52,468 bases of DNA from Thermosynechococcaceae cyanobacterium MS004 (GCA_022402525.1 JAKRSB010000006.1:1-52468), one strand, 5' to 3'. Positions 24,738 through 33,967 are shown, counted from the first letter of the stretch. Numbers and translations are program-made. Notes: generated from the sequence alone by a model not told the origin.

Positions 24738-25577
24738 ATGCAGGCAGATACGATCTGGGCTCGGTTCACCACGAAGCTTGAATCTCTGCGAGTAACAATT
24801 GGCTTCTACCTGGATGATATTCAGACGCCAATCGGGGTTGCCATAGACTTGGCGATCGCTCAGCTTGTCCTGACCTCGACGGGTATTTTTGTTGCCCAAA
24901 CCTATGCGCTGCCAGAGAAATTCCGTCTATTTCTGGATGGGCTTAACGCTGTCATTCTCTGGATTTTTGTGGCGGAGTACGTTCTGCGGCTCTGGTGCGC
25001 TAAAAATCGGCTGCGGTATATCTTTAGCCTCTACGCCGTGATCGATTTCATGACGATTCTGCCCTTCGTCATTGGAGTCTTTGACGTTTCCTTTATCCGA
25101 ATTTTCCGCTGGTTCCGCATTTTGCGACTGGTACGGTTTTTAGAAGGCCAAACCCTCTGGGGAAGCGTGCGCTCCACCGATGGCCCCATTTTTGTGCGCA
25201 TTCTGTTTACGCTGTTTACCATCATCTTTGTCTACTCTGGCTTGATCTATCAAGTTGAGCATTCCATTAATCCCCAAGGCTTTGGCACATTCTTAGATGC
25301 TTTTTACTTCTCGGTCGTTACCATGACAACCGTCGGCTTTGGGGATATTGCGCCCATTACAGAAGCGGGGCGTCTGCTCACGGTGCTGATGATTGTCACT
25401 GGCGTTGCGCTGATTCCTTGGCAGGTGGGCGATATTGTGCGGCGATTGGTGAAGAGCGCTGCACAAGTTGAATTGCCGTGCCCTGGATGTGGACTCATCC
25501 TCCATGACCGGGATGCTCAACACTGTAAGCGATGCGGTGCAGCCCTTCAGCCCCAAGGCGAAAGCCTTAACGCTTAA
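24738..25577 (+). CDS. Voltage-gated potassium channel with C-terminal zinc ribbon
   Basis: A 279-residue six-helix channel subunit of the cell membrane. S4 (about 119-135) carries arginine at every third position (R121, R124, R127, R130, R133), a full voltage sensor; S5-pore-S6 contains TMTTVGFGD (195-203), the K+ selectivity filter. After S6 and a basic stretch the protein ends in CPGC (248-251) and CKRC (263-266), a zinc ribbon. Tetramer assembly is expected. The stop codon lies in a 15-bp tandem repeat. It is convergent with the ene-reductase gene. Confidence 0.92.
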   Translation: MQADTIWARFTTKLESLRVTIGFYLDDIQTPIGVAIDLAIAQLVLTSTGIFVAQTYALPEKFRLFLDGLNAVILWIFVAEYVLRLWCAKNRLRYIFSLYAVIDFMTILPFVIGVFDVSFIRIFRWFRILRLVRFLEGQTLWGSVRSTDGPIFVRILFTLFTIIFVYSGLIYQVEHSINPQGFGTFLDAFYFSVVTMTTVGFGDIAPITEAGRLLTVLMIVTGVALIPWQVGDIVRRLVKSAAQVELPCPGCGLILHDRDAQHCKRCGAALQPQGESLNA

Positions 25578-25612
25578 AGTTCTAACGCTTAAGTTCTAAA
25601 GCTTAAAGGTTC
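25569..25612. repeat. 14-15-bp tandem repeat spanning the channel stop codon, 3 copies
   Basis: AACGCTTAAAGTTCT, AACGCTTAAGTTCT and AAAGCTTAAAGGTTC. The stop TAA (25575-25577) is in the first unit, and the second unit supplies another in-frame TAA at 25590-25592. Confidence 0.85.
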
Positions 25613-25622
25613 AGCCCTGAGC

Positions 25623-26708
25623 CTACGACTCAAGGGCAGGATAGTCGGTGTAGCCTTTCTCTGTACCTCCGTAAAAGGTGTCCCGATCCCAAGGGGTCAA
25701 GGGCGCATCTACTGCAAAACGACGGGGAAGGTCAGGGTTGGAGATAAACAGTCGGCCATAGGCAATTAAATCAGCATCGCCTGCCTCCAAGAAGGCTTCC
25801 CCCCGCGCTCGGTCAAATCCGCCCGCACTCATCAGCGCGCCCTCAAATAGCGGACGAAAAAAGGCTGATGTCATGTGGGTTGAATCATCATCCAGGGTGA
25901 CGTTGCCGTTAACCCTGGGCTCTATAAGGTGCAGGTAGGCCAACCCAAAGCGGTTGAGGGCTTTCACCACGTAGGTAAACAGCGCCTCTGGATTGGAGTC
26001 ACCCATGGAGTTAAAGGTGCCGCTGGGAGACAGCCTGACCCCGACTCGTTCTGCTCCCCAGACCTGGGTGACGGCTTCTAGGACTTCAAGCAATAGCCGT
26101 GCCCGATTTTCAATGGAGCCCCCATACTCATCCGTGCGGTGGTTGGTGTTATCTTGCAAAAACTGATCTAGCAGATAGCCGTTGGCGCTATGAACTTCAA
26201 CGCCGTCAAACCCAGCAGCTAAGGCATTTTCTGCCCCCTGACGATACTGCTCAACAATGCCCGGAATTTCGTTGAGATCTAGGGCACGGGGCGTCACCGA
26301 TGGCTTTTCCCCTTCAAAGGTGGAGGCGAGCTCTGCAGGGGCGATCGCACTGGGCGCAACGGGCAGTGCTCCATTGGGCTGGAGGTCTGGATGGGAAATG
26401 CGCCCCACATGCCAAAGCTGTAGAAACATGAGCCCCCCGTTCTCATGTACCGCCTTCGTAACGGCTTTCCAGCCCTCAACCTGTTCTGGGGAGTGAATTC
26501 CAGGGGTTAGAGGGTAGCCCTGTCCTTGAGGCGAAACCTGAGTAGCCTCTGAAATAATGAGTCCCGCAGAGGCACGCTGGGCATAGTAGGTGGCATTGAT
26601 TGCTTGAGGCACATTCCCCTTTCCGGCTCGGTTGCGCGTCAAGGGAGCCATGACAATGCGGTTGGGTAACTCGTAGGGGCCTAGCTGAAAGGGGGAAAGA
26701 AGACGCAT
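25623..26708 (-). CDS. Old Yellow Enzyme family alkene reductase
   Basis: A 361-residue FMN-dependent ene-reductase from the ATG at 26708 (MRLLSPFQLGPYELPNR). NRIVMAPLTRNRA, LIISEATQVSPQGQGYP, FLQLWHVGRISH and the substrate-binding pair in VHSANGYLLDQFLQD followed by DEYGGSIENRARLLLE mark it as a xenobiotic-type (XenB/NemA) enzyme. It reduces electrophilic C=C bonds, quinones or nitro compounds with NAD(P)H. AGGA lies upstream of the chosen start. It follows the SDR gene by 76 bp, probably as one operon for redox detoxification. Confidence 0.93.
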   Translation of the reverse strand: MRLLSPFQLGPYELPNRIVMAPLTRNRAGKGNVPQAINATYYAQRASAGLIISEATQVSPQGQGYPLTPGIHSPEQVEGWKAVTKAVHENGGLMFLQLWHVGRISHPDLQPNGALPVAPSAIAPAELASTFEGEKPSVTPRALDLNEIPGIVEQYRQGAENALAAGFDGVEVHSANGYLLDQFLQDNTNHRTDEYGGSIENRARLLLEVLEAVTQVWGAERVGVRLSPSGTFNSMGDSNPEALFTYVVKALNRFGLAYLHLIEPRVNGNVTLDDDSTHMTSAFFRPLFEGALMSAGGFDRARGEAFLEAGDADLIAYGRLFISNPDLPRRFAVDAPLTPWDRDTFYGGTEKGYTDYPALES

Positions 26709-26726
26709 GGATAGAATCCTTTGGGG

Positions 26727-26760
26727 CAATCAAAAGAACAATTAAAAGAACAATCAAATA
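26727..26760. repeat. 12-bp tandem repeat between the SDR and ene-reductase genes
   Basis: CAATCAAAAGAA, CAATTAAAAGAA and CAATCAAATAAT in tandem. Confidence 0.7.
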
Positions 26761-26784
26761 ATCAAGAGAAATTAAAATAAAAGG

Positions 26785-27522
26785 CTAGAGTTCTTGCTGG
26801 GTGGGGCGAATAATCATTTCATTGATGTCCACATCTCCAGGCTGCTCTATGGCAAAGGCGATCGCACGGGCGATCGCATCTGGCTCAATCGCAATTTTAT
26901 AAAGCGCATTCATGCCTGCGGCAGCATCCTGGTCGGTGATGGTCTGGGTCAGTTCCGTAGCAACCGCTCCCGGCGAAACATTGGTGACGCGAATTTCGCC
27001 CCTAGACTCTAGCCGCAGCCCCTCAGAGATGGCTTTGACGGCATACTTGGTGGCGCAGTAAACCGCTGAGGCCGGAAAGACCTTATGACCCGCCACGGAT
27101 GAGACGTTAATAACATGGCCAGAGTGCTGCTGGCGCAGGGTGGGCAGCACCGCCGCTATCCCGTAGAGGACGCCCTTGATGTTGACGTCAATCATGCGAT
27201 CCCATTCTTCAACCTTAACTTGGTCGAGGGGGGAAAGCGGCATTAGTCCGGCGTTGTTGATCAAGACATCAATACGGCCATAGGTTTTCAAAGTTTCTTG
27301 GGCGAGAGCTTCCACCTGGGCCCGATCCGTGACGTCCGTGACACGGTAGGCGGCAGTACCCCCAGCTTGGGCGATCGCGTTGACCAGCTTTTCTAGGCGA
27401 TCTTGACGGCGTGCCGCGAGCATCAGTTTGGCACCGCTGGAGGCCAACCGTTGAGCTGTAGCTTCTCCTAGTCCGCTGCTGGCTCCCGTAATGATGATGA
27501 CTTTATCCTGAATCTCGGACAT
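26785..27522 (-). CDS. SDR-family oxidoreductase
   Basis: A 245-residue classical short-chain dehydrogenase from the ATG at 27522 (MSEIQDKVIIITG), which follows GGAG. TGASSGLG is the cofactor glycine motif, AARRQDRL suggests NADP preference, NNAG and the YCATK catalytic Tyr/Lys pair with upstream SSVAGH serine complete the active site. It is of the clavaldehyde/serine-dehydrogenase-like (YdfG) subgroup by overall look. A longer frame to 27624 is not needed. The ene-reductase gene follows. Confidence 0.93.
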   Translation of the reverse strand: MSEIQDKVIIITGASSGLGEATAQRLASSGAKLMLAARRQDRLEKLVNAIAQAGGTAAYRVTDVTDRAQVEALAQETLKTYGRIDVLINNAGLMPLSPLDQVKVEEWDRMIDVNIKGVLYGIAAVLPTLRQQHSGHVINVSSVAGHKVFPASAVYCATKYAVKAISEGLRLESRGEIRVTNVSPGAVATELTQTITDQDAAAGMNALYKIAIEPDAIARAIAFAIEQPGDVDINEMIIRPTQQEL

Positions 27523-28021
27523 GGGGACTCCAAAAAATGATTTAGCAAAGGCCGATCTACAGGAAAGCCTAACAAGAAGAAATGAATCTGTCGCCTCACC
27601 TAGGGGAGAGCTTATAGCGCTCAATACTCCTATGTCTGTTGTTCCGAGTATCTTTTATTTCAGCGTATTAATTAGTTCACGGATTGTATGGAAAATTATC
27701 AATAAAAAAGATTTTTCATGCCAATTCATTTTGTCAATTCTGATAAACGTGCTCTCATTCAGTGCTTTCAGCTTTTGACGATCGTCTCAAAGATCTTCTT
27801 CGTAAAGAATCTTCCTAGCGATGGATTTATTTTTATTTGTTAATTGATAACATCTCTTTTTATGTGTATCAGAACAATAAATCTTTAATTTTATGGCTTC
27901 AAAAATAAAGATTTTAATTTTGACCCAATATATCGAATTTAATATTCATTATTCAATTAATTCTGCATAAATTTATAAAATAAAATATATTTTTACTCCC
28001 TGATTTTTAGAGAAAAAATTT
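27523..28021. other. AT-rich divergent spacer
   Basis: The 499 bp between the SDR and antiporter starts are much richer in A/T than the rest, especially 27840-28020 (runs such as AATTTATAAAATAAAATATA). No gene or HIP1 site was recognised, and it must hold both promoters. Several candidate -10 boxes exist, too many to choose one. Confidence 0.6.
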
Positions 28022-30181
28022 ATGCAATTATTTTTAGTTGAGTCAGCCTCTCAAACCTTAAATCAGCCTGTTTCAACCTTTGCCCTGCTGCTGGCGATCG
28101 TGCTGATCACGCCGCCCATTTTTGAACGGCTCAAGCTTCCTGGCCTCGTGGGCTTAATTGCAGCGGGAGTAATCTTTGGCACCAGCGGGTTAGGGTGGCT
28201 CAATCCAGAGACCGATATCATGAAGCTCTTTTCCGATATCGGTAAGATCTATCTCATGTTTGTCGCGGGGCTAGAAATTGACCTGGAACTTTTCCAAAGG
28301 ACGCGCAACCGTTCCCTTGCCTTTGGATTTTTGACCTTTGTCATTCCCATGATCGGCGGGATTGGAATTGGCCTGATGTTTGGGTTTGGCTGGCTGGCTG
28401 CGGTGCTGATTGGGTCATTGCTGGCGTCCCATACCCTCCTGGCCTATCCTATTGTGCAGCGCCTAGGGCTGGTGAGTAATGAGGCCGTAACGGTAACGGT
28501 GGGCGCAACCATTTTTACTGATATTGGTTCCCTGCTGGTGTTAGCCATCTGCATAGGCATTAATCAGGGGGACTTTTCCACGGTTAAGCTCCTGACGCTG
28601 CTAGGATCTCTGGGCCTTTATGCGATCGCAGTCCTGGTTGGCCTAAAGCGCCTAGGGCAGCTCTTCTTTCTAAAAACCGGAAACGATGACGGCAATCAGT
28701 TTTTGTTTGTACTGCTTTCGGTCTTTGTGAGTGCCGTCGTGGCTCAGCTAATTGGTGTTGAGAGCATTATTGGCGCTTTCTTGGCAGGACTCGCCATCAA
28801 TAGCATCATTGGAGATGGCCCCGTCAAAGAAAAGACTGAATTTCTGGGCAGCGTTTTGTTTATTCCCATGTTTTTTGTCAACATGGGGCTTCTGCTTAAC
28901 CTCAAGGCTTTTGCCGGTATTTTAGCCTCAATCGAATTACCGCTCTTAGTTGTAGTTACCCTGCTGTCTACAAAATTTTTAGCGTCTTTGGCCACCAAGC
29001 AGCTCTTTGGCTATAGCTGGCCGCAAACTTGGACAATGTGGTCGCTTTCCATTCCCCAGGTCGCTGCAACCCTAGCCGCTGCGCTGGTGGCCTATGAAGC
29101 AAAAATTATTAATATTCAGGTCTTTAACAGCGTGATTTTACTCATGCTGGTGACCTCAATTTTGGGGCCTTTAGTCACTGCCGGAATAGCGCCTACTTTG
29201 GTGTTACAAGACGATTTTGAATCCCACAGCTTTGAAACCAGCGACTCCCTCAATTGGCTGCCCCTCCCTAGCGATATTCCCCAGTCCTTTTCGGTGGTTG
29301 TGCCTACTTATAACCCAGATACTCAAAAGCACCTCATTCAGTTGGCTGCTTCTGTCGCCCAGTACGAAAACGGCAAAATTATTCCCTTGGCGATCGCCCT
29401 TGCCCAGCCGCAGATGGACTCGCCCCAGCTAGAGCGCGCTGTCGCCCGTGGTCGGCAGCAGCTAGACAGAGTAAGGGAAATCAGCCAGGAGTTTAATACA
29501 TCCATCAACATACCCATTGAGCCAAAGCTACGGATTGATTACAGCGTTGCCCAAGCCATTAGCCACGTTAGCCGAGAAGAGAACGCTGGGCTGATTGTAC
29601 TGGGCATGAGAAACCCCTCCCGCTTTGGGGCGCAGCTTCTGAGCAGCATTCAAGACGATGTGCTGTGGTCGGCCCACTGCCCTGTGGTCATTGCCCGACT
29701 GCTAGAACCACCAGAGCAACTTAAAAATATTGTGCTGCCCATTGAAACGCCCTCCCCCGCGATGCTTAGGGTCTTACGCTTTGCCCAAGTGCTGGCCGCC
29801 ACCAATCAGGGTAAGATTACGCTGCTCCATGTGTGTAGCCCTCGTGCATCGCTCACCCACCAGACGCGACTCCACAAACAGCTCAATCTCCTGGTCAGCC
29901 GTCTTCCCGCCGCTGAATGTCTGATAGAGATCGAGCTTGTGAAGCGGGATAATCCAGTCCTGACCATCACCAGAGCCGCCCAACTCTACGATCTTGTCAT
30001 TTTGCGATCGCAGCGCCGTCGGATTGGAAACGGCATCAGCATTGGCACAAGCACTACGCCCCTTTTGACACAGATCAAAAAATCTATCATTCTTGTAGGA
30101 GAGCCTCATCCGCAGCAGCCATTACGTCGTGTTCCTGCCGTGGGCAGAAGTGCGGAACTTTTGGGCGGTGCATCCCGCTAA
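28022..30181 (+). CDS. Cation:proton antiporter (CPA2) with two universal-stress-like domains
   Basis: A 719-residue membrane protein. Residues about 15-395 form an antiporter core of roughly 12 helices with PGLVGLIAAGVIFG, LFVAGLEIDLELF-like helix (FVAGLEIDLE) and a GAFLAGLAINSI re-entrant segment. Two soluble repeats follow, about 425-560 and 565-700, with USP-like strands (SAGLIVLGMRNPSRFGAQLL then CPVVIARLLEP; LVILRSQRRRIG then SIILVGEP). Na+ or K+ in exchange for H+ is expected. Tandem USP domains probably sense nucleotide or stress. A weak AGAG precedes the ATG at 28022. Confidence 0.9.
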   Translation: MQLFLVESASQTLNQPVSTFALLLAIVLITPPIFERLKLPGLVGLIAAGVIFGTSGLGWLNPETDIMKLFSDIGKIYLMFVAGLEIDLELFQRTRNRSLAFGFLTFVIPMIGGIGIGLMFGFGWLAAVLIGSLLASHTLLAYPIVQRLGLVSNEAVTVTVGATIFTDIGSLLVLAICIGINQGDFSTVKLLTLLGSLGLYAIAVLVGLKRLGQLFFLKTGNDDGNQFLFVLLSVFVSAVVAQLIGVESIIGAFLAGLAINSIIGDGPVKEKTEFLGSVLFIPMFFVNMGLLLNLKAFAGILASIELPLLVVVTLLSTKFLASLATKQLFGYSWPQTWTMWSLSIPQVAATLAAALVAYEAKIINIQVFNSVILLMLVTSILGPLVTAGIAPTLVLQDDFESHSFETSDSLNWLPLPSDIPQSFSVVVPTYNPDTQKHLIQLAASVAQYENGKIIPLAIALAQPQMDSPQLERAVARGRQQLDRVREISQEFNTSINIPIEPKLRIDYSVAQAISHVSREENAGLIVLGMRNPSRFGAQLLSSIQDDVLWSAHCPVVIARLLEPPEQLKNIVLPIETPSPAMLRVLRFAQVLAATNQGKITLLHVCSPRASLTHQTRLHKQLNLLVSRLPAAECLIEIELVKRDNPVLTITRAAQLYDLVILRSQRRRIGNGISIGTSTTPLLTQIKKSIILVGEPHPQQPLRRVPAVGRSAELLGGASR

Positions 30182-30227
30182 GATGGAGCGCAGAGGCTGG
30201 GTACTGGGATTGGAATGTTATGGAAGC

Positions 30228-30302
30228 GCCCATAGGTGTAGTCCCCATAGATGTAGTCCCCATAGACGTAATGCTCATAGGGGCAATACCCACTGGCGCA
30301 AT
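30228..30302. repeat. 15-bp tandem repeat, 5 diverging copies
   Basis: Units GCCCATAGGTGTAGT, CCCCATAGATGTAGT, CCCCATAGACGTAAT, GCTCATAGGGGCAAT and ACCCACTGGCGCAAT run at a strict 15-bp period, with divergence increasing along the array. They sit just after the antiporter stop. A further 16-bp duplication (TGTCACGCAGAAATAT, 30341-30372) follows before the MscS gene. Confidence 0.9.
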
Positions 30303-30431
30303 GCCGAAGATATTTAACTGATCGCTGAATCATGGACGTCTGTCACGCAGAAATATTGTCACGCAGAAACATTGATTAAACGATTTTAGCCCCGTCGATA
30401 TAGTGAGCCCTCTAGCTAGACCTGCTGCCGC

Positions 30432-32219
30432 GTGATCGATCTTTTGCTGTCTCTTCTGATTCTGGGGCTAGCCTATGGAGGAGATTTTTTAATCCGGCGC
30501 TCAAAGCAGCGGCTTTGGCAGGCTACAACGCGCCTTGTGCAGTGGTCGGAACATCCCTGGATTTCTGCCAGCATCAGCCTCGGATGGCTGGTGCTACGGG
30601 TCAGCCTTTGGGGTTTGGCCATTCTCGGAGTCTTTAACCAGATTGCGCCCCTGAATCCGATCGCATCGCTGATCTGGAATGGCTTGATGGGGGCTCCTAC
30701 CCAAGTGGAGCGATCGCTCAACGTCCCGATTTTAGACCTCGGCCGCACCCGCCTCTCCCTCCGCACGGTTTTGACCGCATTCATTGCCGCCATTTTCATT
30801 TTTGTAGGCGCACGCCTGCTTAGCCAGTCCCTCAAAATCTGGGTACTCAAGCGATCGCGCATGGAGCGGGGGATGCAGGAAGCCATCTCCGCTATCATCA
30901 CCTATGCGATCGCGATTTTGGGCTTCGTGATTGTGCTTCAGACCATTGGCATAGACCTCAGCTCACTCACCGTGCTAGCAGGTGTCCTAGGGCTGGGCTT
31001 TGGTCTGGGCCTTCAGGAACTGGCCAGCAACTTTGTGAGCGGCCTCGCCCTGCTGTTTGAGCAGCACCTTCGGGTGGGAGACTTTGTAGAAGTAGAAGGA
31101 CTGCTGGGCACCATCGAGCAAATTTCGATTCGATCTACCATTCTGCGTACCCAAGACCGACAGTTCGTGATTGTGCCCAACCATCGATTAGGCCAGAAAA
31201 ACGTCACGAACTGGAGCTACCAGAGCCCAGAAACAAGGCTGCATATCCCTATTTTTGTAGCCTACGGCAGCGATAGCATCCTCGTAACCGAAACCCTGCT
31301 TTTTGCCGCGAGTTCAGAGTCTCGCGTTCTGCGACACCCTTCCCCCACAGTCTGGTTTAAGAAATTTGGCGAAAATAGCTATGAGTTTGAGCTTCTCGTC
31401 TGGATTAACGATCCGCCCAACTACAACGAAATCCACAGTGCGCTCAATTTCCTGATCGAGCAGGAACTCCGCCGCGCAGGAATCGAAATTCCACTGCCCC
31501 AGAGAGAGCTAAGGTTTAGTAACGCCCTGGCAGAACGCTTGGGTCTAGGAGGCCGCCAAAGGCCAGAGCGCTCAACCCCCATTCCGCCTCCAGAAAACGA
31601 TTCAGCATCGCGGCCAGAGCTATCTGGTTTATCTGAGCCATCTGGCCAATCTAGTCCATCTGAATCATCTGACTGGAATCAAGAGACTCAACACCCTTCA
31701 GAAAACCAGTCTCGTCGCTCCTTGCGGGTTTTGCTCAAGCAGGTGAGCTATTTTGCCAAGTGTAGCGACCCCCAACTGCGGCTGCTGATTGAGCAGGGCT
31801 ATCGACGCTTCTTTCGTCATGAGCAAACCATTTTTCGAGAAGGGGAAGCCGGAGATTCGTTTTATATCTTGCTCAAAGGTCAAGTAGAAGTCCTCTCAGA
31901 AAGGCTAGACCAGCAGATTGCTGTCCTCCAGCCAGGTGACTTTTTTGGTGAGATTTCGCTCTTTACGGGTAGTCCTAGGTCTGCTACCGTCAAGGCGACA
32001 GCAGATACAACCGTTTTTGTCGTAGATCATCAGGCGCTTCAAGTCCTGCTCCAAAACTACCAAGACCTAGCCGACCAGATTGCCGAAGCATTAGCACAGC
32101 GGCAGCAGTCTCTGCGAGAGATGGGCATTTTAACCCAGGATTCATGGATAGCAGAGACTGAATCGCCTTTGCAGTGGATTCGGAGCCGGATTCAGACGCT
32201 ATTCAACCTGTCTGGCTAA
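30432..32219 (+). CDS. MscS-family mechanosensitive channel with cyclic-nucleotide-binding domain
   Basis: A 595-residue protein starting at a GTG (30432). About four helices precede the MscS pore helix and beta domain (GLGFGLGLQELASNFVSGLA near 183-205, then VGDFVEVEGLLGTIEQISIR, FVIVPNHRLGQKNVTNWSY). A Ser/Pro/Glu-rich linker (about 378-430, SGLSEPSGQSSPSESSDW) leads to a cNMP-binding domain (about 440-565) with FREGEAGDSFYILLKG and the phosphate cassette FGEISLFTG...RSATV including Glu and Arg. It is likely an osmotic release channel modulated by cAMP or cGMP. Confidence 0.9.
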   Translation: MIDLLLSLLILGLAYGGDFLIRRSKQRLWQATTRLVQWSEHPWISASISLGWLVLRVSLWGLAILGVFNQIAPLNPIASLIWNGLMGAPTQVERSLNVPILDLGRTRLSLRTVLTAFIAAIFIFVGARLLSQSLKIWVLKRSRMERGMQEAISAIITYAIAILGFVIVLQTIGIDLSSLTVLAGVLGLGFGLGLQELASNFVSGLALLFEQHLRVGDFVEVEGLLGTIEQISIRSTILRTQDRQFVIVPNHRLGQKNVTNWSYQSPETRLHIPIFVAYGSDSILVTETLLFAASSESRVLRHPSPTVWFKKFGENSYEFELLVWINDPPNYNEIHSALNFLIEQELRRAGIEIPLPQRELRFSNALAERLGLGGRQRPERSTPIPPPENDSASRPELSGLSEPSGQSSPSESSDWNQETQHPSENQSRRSLRVLLKQVSYFAKCSDPQLRLLIEQGYRRFFRHEQTIFREGEAGDSFYILLKGQVEVLSERLDQQIAVLQPGDFFGEISLFTGSPRSATVKATADTTVFVVDHQALQVLLQNYQDLADQIAEALAQRQQSLREMGILTQDSWIAETESPLQWIRSRIQTLFNLSG

Positions 32220-32246
32220 GCCCAGCAGCATTCACCAGGGGAAGGT

Positions 32247-33422
32247 CTATGAATCAAACCAGTCTAAGGGCTGACGTTCTCGACGGGGCTGCGGCTCTGG
32301 AACAAACGCCAGCCACAGCGGAAACTGTAAGACCGCAAGGCTGATCATTTCTTCAGAGTCATCAAGCAAAATAAACGGTAAGTCGTCATTTTTTACAAGA
32401 CGATCCGCTTTTTGGGCTAAAGCCTCTGGAGACTCAAACAGCGCAACGCCCTGATCGGGGCCAAAATCAATGCGCTCTAAGCCCAAGCAGTCCTGGAGGC
32501 CGCGCCGCCAGTCTCCTAAACTTTCGGGAGAATTGGCCAGGATCAGGGTTTGCACCCGTTCACCATACATTTCATTCAGAATTGAGATAACTGCGGAACC
32601 CACCAAAATATTTTGCAGCCGAGTCCCCAGCCCGCGAATCGCGCCCCGTCCACCCAGCTTAAAAAACCAGTTAAACACGCGCTCCGCATGGATTGGCTCA
32701 AAGGTGCGGCGAAGTTGCCAGGGCGGGCCATAGTAATTGGGCGTGGTGCGGTATTGCTCTAATAGCCGCCGAATTTGGCGCATCTCTTCCTGAAAACTTT
32801 GAACTGCAAACTGAGGCTGGGCAGCGGGCTGGGCAGCGGGTTGGGCAGCGCGACCAGTTCTGGCTGGGGCTTCGCCAGCGGCAGACTTTAGGCCTTTGGG
32901 TTGGGCACCCGACCCTTGCAGCTCCAGGGTTCTAGAATCTGAACCTCTTGAGTCTGAATCTCTTGAGTCTGAACTTCTTGAGTCTGAACTTCTTGAGTCT
33001 ATCAGCCTAGAATCGCTGGTTCTGGGATCTGCGGGCTTGGATTCGGCAAGCTGAGGTGGCGCTGCGACGGGTACTAGCTTAAGCTGTTCAGCGGCCAAGG
33101 CAACATCCTGTAGGCTCGTCACCAAGTAGTCTTTAAAGCCCTGTACCCGAATGGCTAACTCCTGGGAGGCTCCGGCAAAGGTTTGGCGCATTTCGGCCTG
33201 GATGCGCTCCTGCCGCCGCTCTAGCTGCTCGACTGAAATTTGCAGATTTTTTTTGCGTGTTTCAAGCTGCTGAAGATCTTCTTGCAGAAGCTGAGTCAGC
33301 TTAGTTTGGGTGAGCTGAAGCTGCTGCTCTAAAATCTGAGACTTTTCAGCCTTAAGCTGCGCGATCTCTTGGCGCAGGGTTTCGGCTTCTGACTGTAGCG
33401 AAGGTAGGCTCGAAGATTCCAT
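32247..33422 (-). CDS. DUF3086 domain protein with coiled coil and Asp-Ser-Arg repeat
   Basis: A 391-residue cyanobacterial DUF3086 protein. Residues about 8-85 form a long coiled coil (EAETLRQEIAQLKAEKSQIL, RRQERIQAEMRQTFAG). A low-complexity linker holds DSRSSDSRSSDSRDSDSR, encoded by a 15-bp tandem DNA repeat, and a QPAAQPAAQP stretch. The conserved C-terminal half (EEMRQIRRLLEQYRTTPNYYGPPWQLRRTF to FPLWLAFVPEP) is the family domain. Function is unknown. Neighbours on the same strand upstream are DUF3119 and an ABC ATPase. Confidence 0.88.
   Translation of the reverse strand: MESSSLPSLQSEAETLRQEIAQLKAEKSQILEQQLQLTQTKLTQLLQEDLQQLETRKKNLQISVEQLERRQERIQAEMRQTFAGASQELAIRVQGFKDYLVTSLQDVALAAEQLKLVPVAAPPQLAESKPADPRTSDSRLIDSRSSDSRSSDSRDSDSRGSDSRTLELQGSGAQPKGLKSAAGEAPARTGRAAQPAAQPAAQPQFAVQSFQEEMRQIRRLLEQYRTTPNYYGPPWQLRRTFEPIHAERVFNWFFKLGGRGAIRGLGTRLQNILVGSAVISILNEMYGERVQTLILANSPESLGDWRRGLQDCLGLERIDFGPDQGVALFESPEALAQKADRLVKNDDLPFILLDDSEEMISLAVLQFPLWLAFVPEPQPRRERQPLDWFDS
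32941..33000. repeat. 15-bp in-frame tandem repeat inside the DUF3086 gene, 4 copies
   Basis: GAACCTCTTGAGTCT, GAATCTCTTGAGTCT, GAACTTCTTGAGTCT and GAACTTCTTGAGTCT at a strict 15-bp period; read on the minus strand each encodes a five-residue D-S-R-x-S unit. Confidence 0.95.
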
Positions 33423-33509
33423 GAAGTTTCCAGATGCAGACGGTCAAAAATATAAGGCAAGAAATATACGGCAAAGATACTTGCAATCTAGCAGACAGGC
33501 GATCAAGCC

Positions 33510-33914
33510 TTAATCTTTAGAACGAGGGCAGTTTGCATTAAGCTGCTGCATCAATGCCTTGGGGTCAAACAGCATGGGCACAAAGTGAATGCTGTTGACT
33601 TCTCGAAAGTAAAGCAAAATTGGCACCGCAGGCCAATAAATCTCCCAATGATACCAGTCAGTATAGGGAAACGTCCGAATTTGAGTTTGGCCGCGATAGA
33701 GGTCTAGGGCAGTGGCGGTGAAATGCAGCCGTAAGGTGGCAGCCTGAATGCCTAAAAAGATTGCAAAGAAAAAGACGGGCACCCCAGCCCAAAGGGACAG
33801 TGCGCCCAAGGGGAAGGCCGCGATCGCCAAGGCTACCGGAAGCCGATAGCTAGGGCTGAGAATGATCGGCTCTGTTTGGGTGGGTTCTGTTTGAGTGGGG
33901 GAAGGAGAAGACAT
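33510..33914 (-). CDS. DUF3119 membrane protein
   Basis: A 134-residue small cyanobacterial/plastid DUF3119 protein. Two adjacent hydrophobic helices (LPVALAIAAFPLGALSLWAGVPVFFFAIFL, about 24-53) are followed by a soluble part with TATALDLYRGQTQIRTFPY, WEIYWPAVPILLYFRE and SIHFVPMLFDPKALMQQL. The PH-like strand pattern suggests a membrane-anchored small domain. The function is unknown. It lies 54 bp after the end of the ABC ATPase gene, on the same strand. Confidence 0.87.
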   Translation of the reverse strand: MSSPSPTQTEPTQTEPIILSPSYRLPVALAIAAFPLGALSLWAGVPVFFFAIFLGIQAATLRLHFTATALDLYRGQTQIRTFPYTDWYHWEIYWPAVPILLYFREVNSIHFVPMLFDPKALMQQLNANCPRSKD

Positions 33915-33967
33915 GGGAAAGTTACAGCGAGACGTTACTTAATCTATAGAACAGAGCAAACCTTGGC

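Noticed and set aside
30228-30302. CRISPR-like direct repeats
   Set aside because: The units are contiguous 15-bp repeats without spacers, and no cas gene is in the window.
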